Below, piece by piece: positions 22,605-35,700 of a stretch of DNA of 64,000 bases. The stretch comes from Gliomastix tumulicola (Eukaryota > Ascomycota > Sordariomycetes > Hypocreales > Bionectriaceae): the NCBI GenBank assembly GCA_001599755.1, contig BCHX01000002.1, positions 868,001 through 932,000 of the forward strand, read 5' to 3'. Within the stretch, counting starts at the first letter, position 1. The number at the start of each line of letters is the position of its first letter. Below the pieces are notes generated by a model, which made no database searches, had not been told where the DNA came from, and was given only the letters and a program-made list of their open reading frames with translations. The position numbers and the translations under genes were made by a program.

Positions 22605-25600
22605 GAATGTCTGAGAAGATGAGAGTGAAGCTCAAAGTAAACGGGAAAATGAAGGAGGACGAAGGGGGATATATGTATCCCCAGCCCTGAGTCCAGTGGT
22701 GAGACCTCTTGACTTAGACAGGGACGGGATCGACTCTTGGCCCGAGCCGGGAACATACAAAGAACAGCCCATTTCCAGGCGTCATGACTTCCAGAGCTCC
22801 TCAGAAGTACTTGCAGTATACATGGCCAGGGGTGTGTGTGTATGTGGCGGTCCCGTGGCCTGTGTGCACCCTCTCAGCCTGATCTGTGGTTGGAGAAGCA
22901 AGAAGGGGGGGCGTGTGCTACACAGCATAGATGAATGACGATCGCGACATCATCGTTCCGTGGCCTGTGGCTTGAACGGCCTCAGGTTGGAGTGTACACT
23001 AGAGAGTGTCCAGCTGAGGGGAGGGGGGTGTGGAGGAAACAAAATACAGAACAAAAAGGCGGCAAGACTTCAGCCAATAAATGGCGGGGACAACGGGAGA
23101 GAAGCAAGAAAGGGGAAAGGCGCATCATGCCCATCCATGACATATACATGGGCTTTTCCCTCTCGTATATCCATGCCTGAGCCCATGCTCATCGTGGCTG
23201 GCACGAACCGCCAAGTCTTCTAGACTGAACTTCTTTTCTGTGCCTCACTGGGTTTTCACTCCCTGGTGGACAGGCATTGGCGTTACGAAAGTCCTCGCTC
23301 ACGAGACCTACAAGGGGAGTCGGGGAGTCAAGGGCTTTGTGCCGACCGCGGCTGCGGCAAGGGAAAGAAGAAAAAAAAAAGTGAGCATCATTTAGATTCA
23401 ATAAAGAAAGCTGCGGAGCCGACAGGACGTCTAGGCGTGGCAGGGATCAACGATTCTAGGTCGGGCTCTCATCCGGGATGCGGACCACGTCACGGATGGA
23501 GTCGACGGGATGGATGTATGTTTCCAGGCCGCCTGATTCCCTGGGCGAGAGTGCACATCGAGGCAGAAAAGGGTGTATCTATCAGGGGGGAGAGACGCCT
23601 GAGAAAGCGTAACGGCATCACACACTGGCGTCTCAGAGGACGAGACAGGGAGATCGCAGAGACCTCACAGCCGCTGATGTAAAATTGTCGTCGTCTACCT
23701 CTCCACCTGCGCTGCTTGGCCGCGTGTTGCGGAGTGACAGTGACATGTACATGATGCTTGGCCCAGGAGGGAAAACGATCGTCTGGGCCAATGCTCTGCC
23801 ACAGTATACGACGAAGTCATCCTCACGCCCACCCCCCCCTCTGATCCCCTACCCGTACCCTGGAAAGCGGGGACCTATACCAGACTGGCGCCAAGCGCGA
23901 GAGTGTGGCTGGCTGAGGCTCAATAGGGTGGTGTGAGGGTCATGGGGAGAGACACAGAGAAAGAGAGAGAGTCTCGCTGAGCTCACTCCTGGGCGTCAGA
24001 CTCTGCCTTATCTAGCTGCCGCTCGTTTGTATCCCACTGGCAGGGTCCTCAGGAACAGAGTTGCCCCCCTGCCACAAGAGATCTTTGGTTCAATATTCGC
24101 GGATATGCCCGTTGGGTACAGGGCGGGACTGTGAGATTCTCGAGCGGTCATGGATGTTTATCGAAGTTGCGGAGATGGAGGGTGCGGCTTCGGGGCCAAC
24201 GGCAGCGAGGGGAACGAGGCACTGGGCAGACGATGGTCCGGGGTAAAGAAATAAGGAACAGTGTGGTGACGGCTGATCATGGCACGGCAATCCCATTCCA
24301 GTGTGCTGTGAAAACGGGCGCGTGCCCTTTCTCGCGATCCTCGTCTTCGGCTTTTGGACCAGTCATGTTGAGACGGGAAAGCATGATTCCGAGGAGCGGA
24401 GGGCACCAGACGGACAGGGAATAGGGGAGTTGGAGTTTTGACATGGGGCAGGTAGCTGGATCAGATGGTCTTGAGCTTTAGTGGGGGATGAGTAGGTACG
24501 GATCCAACGGAGTGGTCTTTTTCTTGAGGGTTTGGTTTGATTCGATTCAGTTCTAGCGAGAGTGTATGTATCAAGGAGGTTAGACACGATATGCAGGGTG
24601 AGTGTGCAATTTGGATGAATCGAGGTGGTGGTTGATGGAGCAATATATTGGCGGGAATTGCATGCCGCTACTTCGGGCTCCGAGCCTCCAGCATAATACA
24701 GCGAGGTTCCAGATTTACAGTGGATGGCCTCCGCTGTAAATTGGCTGACAGCTGCAGCAGGACAGAAGCGCGAATGCCGAGTGTCATTACGATCAGATCT
24801 CATCTGTCCCCCTCAGCAACCTGCTCCAGCTCAAAGCGTCTCGCCCAGGGTGATGAGCGGTACTGCCACATGTGGCTGTGCCGCCCTGGCGCCTCGGGTC
24901 GGTGAGACCTCATCGAATAGGCGCCCAAGACATCGCATTGACCAAGACACGATACACAGACGGCGTCGTCACGTCTTACGACGACTCTGTCTCTACAAAG
25001 GCCACACAGATCTTGAGCTGGCCGATTCATGCTCCAGCACGCCCGCTGAGCGCTCCACCTGCAGGGCGAATGCAACTGCATGCTGCTTTGCTGTACGGTT
25101 AACCAGAGATGACGTATCCTATATGTGATAACTCCCCGTGATACCCTGATTCCAGCGAATCAGAGCCGTGCAGCCCGGAGACAGAGAGCCACAGCCCATA
25201 TTGCATAATTTGGAGAGCTCTGGTATTGAAACGGAGACGGAACATTATAATTTCAATTCTCGAGGGCCACCATGCCGGCGATCATTCTGCCGGAGCTTAC
25301 GGGAACATGAGTCCACCGTTATGTGTTATCTCTGTACGAGACTCACGGCTTTACTAGCAACATGTAAGACGGGCATATTATCAGATCGTGAACCCCTCAA
25401 GAGCCCATGCTTAAAAGGCTTCACGTATCCCTCTCCCTGGCTCTCGTCTGTTGATGTCTCTTCTTGAAGCTCTCTGACTGCCAACCCCAACCAACCCTTC
25501 TCCCCCATGGGTTAGTTAGCCTTGGACTCGTGCCAAAAGGCGGCACATGCTCACTCAGCGATGGCCGCCAACATCCAGTCACGATCCATCCTCACCCTCC

Positions 25601-27650
25601 CTCACTCCGTCCTCCGCCTTTTCTCCCCCAGTCCCCATATTCACCACTTTAGCCAGATATTCGACCGAACAAGGGCCTTGCCCATCATCACCAATTGGGC
25701 TTCTGCCCTCGCCCGCCCCCAGACTTTTCTGCTCACGTTAGCGTCTGCCTTTTCCGTTTGCTCTCTGCCATCCATCCATGGCCACAAGGCGTTCACTCTT
25801 TCACACGCCCCCCCTCCTCCTCGTCATGCGGCGCGAGAAGACCGTGAGAATGTACTTTTGCCCACACCGCCACACCCACGGACAGGAACGCGGTCACTTG
25901 ACCATGAGAGCTAGTTAGTGGGCGGAAGAAAGAAAAGGAACAAGGCCGTCCATGGGGATTTAAAGCCCCGTGTGGCTCGCTATGTCACCACCGGAAGCTC
26001 GACAACCCGATGCGAACCTGGTCTATGTGCTGCCCAACCAATATCCGTGTGCCGTGTCGGTGGCTTGGGACTAGCCACGCCACGGCGGGCGCAGAGATTC
26101 AGCGACGGCGGGCGATGGGGGATTCCGTCCGGGGGGGTCTTAGTCCCTGGGCTCAACTGGGTAGAAGGGCCCTGGGGATGGAAAGACAACGCTCTCGCTT
26201 GTTCGTAGGAGGGCCTTGTGACTGCCTAGTGTAGTGCCCAAGAGGTCGTGTCCGTGACTACGTTACCTGCCAGCTACGCTACTCTTTCTGCACTCGTGAA
26301 TTCATACGCAAGGTGAGGAGTCATTGAAAAGAACGGTGCGAATGGGCATGGTATACGAACTGTGCCGATCCGATCCCATTTGTCCACGATGAGGAGGGGT
26401 TCCAGCCACCTGATCGAGCCAATGCCATCGCGGCCAGAAATGAACTGCAATATGATTATGTTTTTCCATCACAGGCGGGAGGGGCCTCAGCCGTTACATG
26501 GGACATGGACAGGGCAGTGATGTACGGACGCATCTGGCTCCCTGCCGGCAGTAATTGTGCACTGTTTTGTGCCCATCCAGACCCGGTCGCTGCAGTGTGA
26601 TAATGTACGAAGAGAGCCCAATCAATCTCAGCTCTCATGCATCAGCAAGGGCTAGAGCTCTGGGAACGCGCTCTCTCTGATGATAGGCTTCATAAGACCT
26701 GCCTGTTATGCCGCTGAAATCGATCCCCGGGAATCCTCCCGAAAATAAAAAACAAAAAACATGGGGGAGCACATTCCATCGTACATGGGAACGTGTTCAA
26801 CGCACTCTTGACAGCAGCAGCACCGATTCAAAACCTAACCCATCCGCCCTTCTAGCTGGGCCATGTGAGCCTGTTGACTACAACGACCTTCCTAGATCTG
26901 CCAAACGCCTTCTCCATGTCTGCCCCAAAGAGAACAAAACGCTCCGCTTCTCGCTTGATGAGAAAGCGGGGGTTCTACCCATCCATCCCGTCCTGATTTC
27001 GATCCCCCCCCCTCCTCCCTTTTGGCTTCTGGTGCTTACAGGGGGAGGGTGGCCTGGAACCTCTGGGGCCTGGTTGGGGGCTGAGAAATAATACTAAGTT
27101 GTCATTCTTCGGTGACGGGTTGCATACTGGGAAGAGTCTAGAGTTATGCAGTAGAGGACAGGCGGGCCCATCGCATCCCTCCGCTGGTAGGGATGCATTT
27201 GCAGCCTGCATGCGAATTTTGCACTTTGTCTAGGCCGCCCGGCGCTTCGTCTCCCTATCGCCGTCGTTCGGCGTGTTCTCAGCTGTTCTAGCCCGGGAGC
27301 AGCTGGCTCCCCTTGTCACTGCTGCCTACTCGGGCTTTCCAGCTGAATCGGGAGGGGTACAGTCCCAGGATCGAATGTGACCTTCGGGGCGTCGCATTGG
27401 ATCAAGATAGACGCTTGCTTTTATTTTGGGGCTGATCGAGGGTAATAGTCACTCGTCATAATAGAACAGCGCACGTATTACATGCGTCAGAGAAAATGCA
27501 ACAGTGCAGCAAGGCCCGGTGTTTTGTTCGGGCGTGCTTTGGCACTGTGAGGGACACATGGGCAATACTCCAGCCACTTGGAATCTTCCCCGAGGGGGTC
27601 TATGTGGGAAGGAGGTTTGGGCGGTCACACGACTGCAATTTGGCGGGATG

Positions 27651-27667
27651 CGCGCGCGCGCGCGCGC
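27651..27667 (+). repeat. CG dinucleotide run
   Basis: Eight consecutive CG dinucleotides. Alternating CG is prone to Z-DNA and is uncommon as a microsatellite. Confidence 0.8.
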
Positions 27668-29362
27668 ACGCCATGAATGTGCAGGAGGCAGCGGCTGACG
27701 GACTATCGATGCCGTCGCATACTCCTCGACGCCGGTCGCGTTCTAGGTCGTCGATGTAAGAGGGATGGCTGAGCTTCCTTCTAGCACACACCTCGCCAGC
27801 TGAAGCCTCCGTATCTGCTGTAACCATTCTGTGCGCAGGAAAATGGGCCCCCGACGCGCGTTGGCAAAGTCCTTTGGCTTCTGTGTCTGGAGCGTGTATC
27901 TGACGAGGGCATACTGATCAATATCGACGATGGAACTCAGCTACTGCTTCTATCGCTAGGGACAGCTCGTCCCTGCCGTGAATCTGTGATCTGGCTTGTA
28001 ATAAATTACCAAATAATTCCCCGGGAGTGGCGTCCAGGGATAAGATTGGCGACGACGGTTTCGGATCGTTCCTGGATTGTCGGGAGAGAGCTCGAATAGC
28101 GTCGGAAATATGAACATCGCTATGAATCGCGAGATGAACACAAGTTCCCGGCATGGTCTGGGCACGGTCTGCGTGGCCGGGCTGGGAGAAGCCGGCCAGG
28201 TCGTCCCCCCCTGAGACGGGCTGCACCCACGGACGTCTTACCTGCACGTCAGAGTAGCGGTGTCGTCATGCATCTGCGGTGCAATATCGAATTTCACGCC
28301 CAGCCGCACCCAAAGCTGAACGTGATAGCGCCTCGCAAGGTTGGGGGCGTGTGCATCGATGGTCCCCCAAGCCATCCTCTAGGTCTCGGACCGTCGATGT
28401 GTGGCTTGGATTGTCTCGTTGATATGAATCCCCGTTGGAGAAGGAAGTCACTTGGAGGTATCTCGAGGAGCTGTGGTAAGTACCCCAGTGAGGAGCTGGC
28501 ATGTGCAGATGCACGGATAGCCTCACTCATCACATTTTGATGTTACGTCCAACTCCACATCCGCATGCAACTGCAGCTTGCTTTTCGAAGTAACGGTGAT
28601 GACCTGATTTTGCGGTGCAAGACTGGGGATCCCATGCAGAAATCACCTTATGAAGGCTCGCCAGAACGCCGGTCGTCCGCATGGTTGCCGGTGATGTGCC
28701 GATACTGGCCAGGCACAACAGGATGAGATCTCAGTGCCCGGCAGTGACGGTTCCCGGGTCGGCAACGAGGGAAATCGGGGTCCTGTCGGTAGACATGATT
28801 GATATGATCGGTACCAAAAGATCATCTTGCTGGTCGTCGCCTGAATTATCCTCCTTGCGCCCTGAGTCGGGCCGGTCTTCAGTACGATGCTACTAAAGCC
28901 ATGTTCAGGCCTTGTTGCTGAGTGAGCAGCTCCAAGAGAGTGCTCTGGGGCGATGGGGAGCGGCAGCCAGCGTTCTTGAGAACTCCCAAACAACTGATAT
29001 CGAGAACATGCTGCTCTTGAGGCCGTGAAATCGCTGCTGACAGGTATAAATGGTGAATCGATATTTTCCCGTCGAGAAACGGTGGTGAAGTCGACGATGA
29101 AGACGGAAGGTGGGAGGACTGGCTGACTAAGCACTCGCACGTGACTTGACCGCAACAGGCGAGAGTCTGCGTGTCCTGCCTGGCGCCTGGTCTCGAGTGG
29201 GTCCCTTTGCTTCCATCATCATCCACCTCGCATTGCCCATTTCCAGCTCCGTCATAGCAACCCGACGACGGTAGGGCATCTCGCATCACCTGCCTCGACA
29301 GCATATCCACGGTCTCTGCTCTGATTGATACTTCGCAAGCCAGAGGGGCTTGAACCGCCATC

Positions 29363-30903
29363 ATGGTAAGCTCCCGCGCTCCTCCTGACGTAGACACTCG
29401 AGCTGATAAAGAACTAGGGTCAAGGACAGTCTGGCATGGGTGGCCAGGATGGGAAGGACGACAGCAACAAGAAGGTATGTGTTCTGATCTGATACCTCCA
29501 TGTGATTCATTCCTGACTCCCAGAACAGAAAGATAAGCCCAAGTACGAGCCTCCCCCTCGACCGACGACCCGCGTAGGCCGCAAGAAGAAGAAGCAGGGC
29601 GGCACCAGCGCCGCCGCCAAACTCCCTGCCGTCTACCCCAGCAGCCGCTGCAAGCTCCGTCTCCTACGTATGCAGCGCATCCACGATCACCTGCTTCTCG
29701 AGGAGGAATACGTCGAGAACCAGGAGCGCCTCCGGAAAGCCAAGGCCGCGAAGGAGGGCCAGACGGCGGCCGGTGCGGGTGCTGAGGATACCGACCGGCT
29801 GGCCGACGAGAGGGGTCGCGTCGACGATATGCGAGGGAGCCCCATGGGTGTCGGTACGCTCGAGGAGCTGATCGATGACGACCACGCCATCGTCAGCAGC
29901 ACCACAGGTCCTGAGTACTACGTGAGCATTATGAGCTTCGTCGACAAGGATCTGTTGGAGCCGGGGGCCAGTGTGCTACTGCATCACAAGAGCGTCAGCA
30001 TTGTTGGTGTTCTGACCGACGATGCCGATCCCATTGTCAGTGTCATGAAGCTTGACAAGGCGCCTACAGAGTCGTACGCGGATATCGGAGGTCTCGAGCA
30101 GCAGATCCAGGAAGTCAGAGAATCGGTGGAGCTGCCACTGCTACACCCCGAGCTGTACGAGGAGATGGGTATCAAGCCTCCCAAGGGTGTCATCCTCTAC
30201 GGTGCGCCTGGTACCGGAAAGACACTACTGGCCAAGGCGGTCGCAAACCAGACCTCGGCAACCTTCCTACGTATCGTGGGCAGTGAGCTTATCCAGAAGT
30301 ATCTCGGCGACGGCCCGCGTCTTGTCCGACAGCTGTTCCAGGTATGCTGAAAATCCCGCTTCGAATCGATAGGTGACAGTGACTAACTCTCCCTAGGTTG
30401 CTGGCGAGAACGCGCCCTCGATTGTCTTCATTGACGAAATTGACGCAATCGGAACGAAGCGATACGACTCTACATCCGGCGGTGAGCGTGAGGTGCAGCG
30501 TACCATGCTGGAGCTGCTTAACCAGCTTGACGGTTTCGACGACCGCGGAGACGTCAAGGTCATCATGGCCACCAACAAGATCGAGAGTCTCGACCCCGCC
30601 CTAATCCGACCTGGCCGTATCGACCGAAAGATCCTCTTCGAGAACCCCGACCAGAATACCAAGCGGAAGATCTTCACCCTGCACACGTCCAAGATGAACC
30701 TCAGCGAGGACGTCGACCTCGAGGAGTTCATCTCGCAGAAGGATGATCTGTCTGGTGCCGACATCAAGGCCATCTGCTCCGAGGCCGGTATGCTTGCCCT
30801 GCGCGAGCGCAGAATGCGTGTCCAGATGGCAGACTTTAGGTCGGCTCGTGAGCGGGTGCTACGTACCAAGCAGGAGGGCGAACCAGAGGGTCTGTATTTG
30901 TAA
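29363..30903 (+). CDS. RPT2: 26S proteasome regulatory ATPase Rpt2
   Basis: Four exons: 29363-29365 (the ATG alone), 29418-29474, 29529-30341 and 30397-30903; 459 residues. It is one of six AAA ATPases of the 19S base that unfold substrates and open the 20S gate. The spliced N-terminus MGQGQSGMGG has Gly2, the N-myristoylation signal conserved in Rpt2. Then come a basic stretch (GRKKKKQGG), the coiled coil and OB domain, and the AAA domain with Walker A GAPGTGKT, Walker B IVFIDEIDAIGTKR and second-region-of-homology ATNKIESLDPALIRPGRIDR with Arg fingers. The C-terminus LYL is the HbYX motif that docks into the 20S alpha ring. Introns of 52, 54 and 55 nt all join in phase. Confidence 0.96.
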
Positions 30904-31365
30904 TGTACGACTGGGACGGACAGCGGCATTGGGGTAGAGGTATCTGGTCATCAATAGAAAGAGACTCATGGTTCACGAAGCACTCGGTTCGTTACGTAGC
31001 GTAGTAGCCAATATCATGTGAAAGCGTATCGGCACCCGGCAGCCACTCCCACCTTCCGTAGCTGGCCAGTCGATGCCGGTAATAGCAGCGCGTGTTAAGC
31101 ATTGGCCCCTCGATCTCGATGTGTACGGCACGATGTCATTCCTATCATTACTCCGAGGGTGTCGACCTCGGCACTACCGTTACAATTACAACCCAAGCCA
31201 CGAGCGATCTCCATGCCGCTCGGGTGATTCCGAAACGCCCGTCCCAATCATAATGATACAAAAGCACGATCCCAGCCGTATCCCTACCCGTCCAATGCAT
31301 TATGCCGTCATTGGGGTGTCCCCCGCTCCCTGACTACTGCGTGCCCTTATATATGTCGGGGGGGT
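30904..31365. other. intergenic between convergent genes
   Basis: 3' flanks of RPT2 (plus) and the promethin-like gene (minus). No coding sequence supported. Confidence 0.5.
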
Positions 31366-31948
31366 CTAAGCAGACCCCTTCTCAACGCTCCCATCGACGC
31401 CCTTCTCATCCTTGACGACGTGGTACAGCTTGCCCCCGGGCCCCTCGACGTGCGCCTCGCCCCTCATGCTCACGGGCAGCCGCGCGTACAGGGCCCTGGC
31501 GACGACGAAGCTGCCGACGGCCCACGCCCAGACGAGCACGGCGATGGAGGACGTGACGAGGATGGTCGGGACGAGGAACAGCAGCGCGACGCCGATCCAG
31601 AAGAGGGAGAAGAGGATGGCGGCGCCGAGGGCGAAGCCGACGGTCGAGAGGGCGAAGACGACAAACGTCAAGATCGGGAGGAAGGAGAAGAGGAGCTGGG
31701 CGACTAGGAAGGACTGTAGCGGAAGGTCAGCAGAGCTCAGGTCAATGGGGAGGTTCTGGAGGGGTGACGAGACGTACGAAGAGGATGGGCCGGGCGTGGG
31801 CAAAGGCCGAGGTATTGTCGTAGGCGCGCTGGCGGGAGGAAGGGTCGACGTAGCGGTCGAGGGAGCGCTGGGCGTAGGAGTATGCGTTACTAGCTCGCTC
31901 GTTGACGGCCGTGCGGATGCCGCCGTTGTGGGAGGTTGTGTCGGACAT
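31366..31948 (-). CDS. promethin/LDAF1-like lipid droplet membrane protein
   Basis: Two exons, 31948-31778 and 31713-31366 (64-nt intron), 172 residues. The hydrophilic N-terminus (about 1-50; MSDTTSHNGG) ends in a Tyr/Arg-rich stretch. Then come about four closely spaced hydrophobic segments (FLVAQLLFSFLPILTFVVFA, GFALGAAILFSLFWIGVALLF, LVPTILVTSSIAVLVWAWAV) and a short polar tail (about 140-172). This arrangement, with the FWIGVALLFLVP core, matches the promethin family, which includes human LDAF1 and yeast Ldo45/Ldo16. Those proteins work with seipin at ER-lipid droplet contacts during droplet formation. The assignment rests on the hydrophobic pattern and length, so it is a family-level call. 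Confidence 0.75.
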
Positions 31949-32766
31949 GATGTTGGTGCTTGCGCGTCTCGGGGTGTGTACGGCTACTAGAGCTATAGCT
32001 TCGGATTGGGGGATCAGCGGTTGGGGTCAATGGGGGGCAGCCGTGGAATCGTAATGTAATGGAGGGAAGAATGAGGCAGATAAGGATGCAAAATCAAAGA
32101 ACAACGCGTGGCCGGGCCTGGTGGAAGGGAATGACGGGCATTTGAATCACAATGCGACGATGGATGACGCAAGTTGAAGGTGGGAGTCGCACTTGCTGTA
32201 GCACAAGCACTACAAGCTCAGAGTCCGGCTCTAACAGCAGGAGCTCCGATCAGGCAAGAAGCTCCCTGTAGCTCCTGCCCAGCCCATCTACGCGTGTCCA
32301 CCAACCACCAACCACCTCGCCTTCAATTCCACCCAACCTCCTCCGTGGAATGGCACAAAATATCCCTCTTCTATCCTGCATCTTCGTGTCCTAGTCGTCT
32401 GCCATGCCTGTTCAAATGCGCAGCCAAGCTTACCCGCCTCGTGCCAGCGGGCTCGCAAACCGGCGCGATGCTCCCGCCGAGACTTCTTCAGAGCCACCAC
32501 CATGCGCAAGGCAAAGTGGCGCGAGTGGGTAGCTGGCTGGCTGTCCAAATGCGGACCGCCCCTGCAGCCATATCATTATTGGCTGACAACAAGGCAGCCG
32601 CCGGTGCGCATGCGGGGGATAAACGATATCTTGAACATGTCGTCACCTACCTTCAACTGGCCGTCCGACGCATCGCTATGCCCTATCATACTCGCGACAA
32701 GACAGCGACGCCGATAGCTCGCCATTCCGTACAGCAGGAAGTCAGCACCACAGCGAATGTCTCGTC
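31949..32766. other. intergenic, 0.8 kb, shared by divergent genes
   Basis: Holds promoters of the promethin-like gene (left) and the NACHT gene (right). Open frames here are not coding-like. Confidence 0.45.
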
Positions 32767-35700
32767 ATGGATCCGTTTACAAATCTCGGGGTGGCTGCAG
32801 CCGTTATCCGATTCACCGACTTTGGGACCAGATTCGGGCGAAACATGCTCGACATGTACAAGCCGCATGCCAAGCTAGAGGGCGAAGCCTTTTTCCGAGG
32901 AACCTCCCAGGAATTAGAGCAAGTAGTTACACTCCTCGAAGAGAAGTCAAAGAGGGTCGCTGAGGAAGGGGGCTCAGCTTTTGGTCCGAATCAGAAGGTA
33001 CCCAATCCCAGCACCGACTCAGGGTCGCATGCCAATCTAATATTCCTGGTACCCTAGGCAATAAGCGACATTCTGGCCGACTGTCACACTCTCGCCGTTC
33101 AACTTCTCGTGACATGTGAGAAGATTCGAACACCTGTGGAGCTGGCAAGACTGGCTATGAACCAGGAGAGTGTGAACCAAAACGTGGGAGACGGCCGACC
33201 CGATGCGAAAACCACAAAAGTTCTAGACAAAATTCTGGTATCATTCAGAACGACGTGGAAAGAGTCTGAAATCCACAGAACGATGGCGAAAATGGATGCC
33301 TTGAAGAGCCAGCTGGTCCTCCGAATGCTCGTCGCTCTTGACGAGAAGGCAGATCAGGATGCTGCGAGGCACAAGAAACAGGAAGCGATTCTAAAGGAGA
33401 ACAAGTCAGACCTCGTTGAAATTCTCGCTATTTACCAACAACAGACCCAAGCGTCCCTTCGCCAAGAGACGGGCCGCATATTAGACCGGCTGGACAGTTC
33501 ACAGGAAGCCGTCGCAGCTGTTTTGACCACGCGGAATGGAGAGACAAAAGTTATTCGATTCCCAAATCAAGACGTATCCACGACACAGATCTCGGCGGAA
33601 GAGTATGTGCAATCTTCGGACCAGACTATGATCCGAATGAGGTCATCCGGGCTTAGTGACTCCCCCGAAGCGGTAGTCAGAAGGGTTGACCCCTTTGCCG
33701 TGCAAACTGCCATTTTGCACAGCCTCACTTTCCGACAAATTCATGACCGCTTCGACATGGTACACTCACCTTATAGAAGAACCTATGACTGGATCTTCCG
33801 CGACACAAAGGCCGAGCATCAGCTTTGGTCAAATTTTCCTCAATGGCTGAGCAACGATAGCCACACTGAGTCTTGCTACTGGATCAATGGCAAGGCCGGC
33901 TCTGGCAAGTCAACACTGATGAAGTACATTTCCCAAGATCCGCGCCTCAAGGAGGGCCTCGGCCGATGGGCGCGTCAGTATCGACTTTTAGTGGCCTCCT
34001 TTTTCTTTCGGACCATAGGGAGCGACCTTCAAAAGTCTCAAGAAGGCCTGCTAAGGTCCATTCTTTTTGAGGTTTTCTCTAGAGATCCTCAGCTCATGCA
34101 CACCGTCATGCACGAATTATGCTTTCTTATGGCAGGGGAGCCAGATGACACCATCATCGATCCTCCATCTTTGGCTGAATTGCAAAAGTGGATGCAGCGC
34201 CTTCTCAGCGACGACTACTCCATACGCTATTGCTTCATAGTTGACGGGATCGATGAGTATGACGGAGACCCGGCGGCTATCGTCGACCTGATCTCTTCAC
34301 TGTCCGACTCGAAGTCGGCCAAGTTCATCCTCTCCAGCAGGCCACTTCCAGTTTGCGTGGACAGTTTTGCTGACCTTCCCCAGCTCAAACTGCAAGACCT
34401 TACCCAGGATGACATTCGCCAATACGCCGAGGGCCATTTGATGCCACGCCTTCAGAAAAGGTCCTTCGCCACCGCCGATTGCGACCAGATCGTGAGCCAG
34501 ATTGTTGCTAAGTCCTGTGGCGTCTTCATCTGGGTAGTCCTCAGTGTCAAGTCACTCCTTCGCGGGCTGGAGAACCGCGATAGATTGGATGAACTTCAAA
34601 CTCGCCTAGATGAGCTGCCTCCCGACTTGGCAGACCTCTATAGCCACATGATGATGCAGATGTCGCCATCCTACAAAACACAGGCCGCTCACTTCTTCCG
34701 ACTTGCCATGATGACCCTGGACTCATCCACTCAGCAAAGAGAATGCCCCTTCCTCACCATTCAGGCATCATTTGCCGACGAAAAGCCCGATTATTTGGGG
34801 AAACCTGTGATGGAACTCTCAGAAGAAGCCGAAAGAATTCGTTGCGATGAGATCGAGGGACGCATCCGTAGCAGATGCTGCGGGCTACTAGAGACTCGAA
34901 GAGCTTTGCCCTCGGAGAAAGCTCTCCTGTCTTTTTCGCGCTACGAGTATCCCTGTATCGACTTTTTGCATCGAACAGTGATCGAATTCCTATCAGATGA
35001 GACGATAATGAAGGGTATCGTCGAGCAATGCGAGGCCGACTTTAGCCCTCCGGTGACCCTATTCCACTCGTGTGTTCAAACCTGCAAGGTACTGCCTTTC
35101 GAAGCCAATGTCACAAACAGTACGAGTCCGATGTGGCAGATGATGAGACGAGCTTTGGCATTTGCGAGTAGGGCCGATGATATGCATACTCCAATCCCCC
35201 GATCCTACCTTCAAGAACTGGACATGACGGTATCGAAACATTGGCAAGCTGCGGAACTATTTAGCGGATTTGAGACCACAGGCCATTGGGGGAAGAAATT
35301 GAGGTTTATTGAGGTTGCTGAAAGTATGCACGGCAAAGACTCGGAGTGGCTTTTACAAGAAAGGCTGGGGCCCGTTGAGTTTCATTGTGTCGCTATCGCA
35401 CACTCTCTGCCGGGGTACTTTTCCGCCGGAGACACTGCACAACTACCGACAGAAGCCACGATCCAAAGAGATACGGTTCTTCTTTTTCGAGCTGTGGGAA
35501 TCTTTCTTCGCTGGCCATGGCATGGCCACCACGCACCGCCTCGATATAGCCGATCCATTGACATCTGTGAGGCCCTCATAAAACAGGGAGCCGACCCAAA
35601 CAGACCAGTGTGGGCGATGACCGGAGATGCGCAGGGAAGCGTTTGGAACCATCTCCTAAGCTACGCGGCCAGCCCTGGGTCGTTGAAACGGGCAGCTGCC

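Larger units (their letters stand above)
22511..29362. other. long gene-free stretch, about 6.85 kb
   Basis: Lies between the divergent carboxylesterase and RPT2 genes, so each end carries a promoter. No open frame within it has coding-like codon use, a recognisable domain or a supported splice structure; the longest are 130-170 codons. It is not strongly AT-rich and shows no sign of a transposon (no terminal repeats, reverse transcriptase or transposase fragments seen). Simple sequence includes a CG run at 27651-27667 and pyrimidine-rich DNA around 25570-25660, which is promoter-like. A long non-coding RNA or a lost gene are possibilities the sequence cannot settle. Confidence 0.5.

Noticed and set aside
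27651..27667. CG run as part of a tRNA or structured RNA
   Set aside because: No pairing partner or tRNA-like arms around it; a simple dinucleotide repeat.
28643..29397. Minus-strand open frames upstream of RPT2
   Set aside because: Two overlapping frames with mixed codon use in the RPT2 promoter region; no domain.
32174..32878. 234-codon plus-strand open frame before the NACHT gene
   Set aside because: Overlaps the start of the NACHT first exon in another frame; no domain or coding bias.
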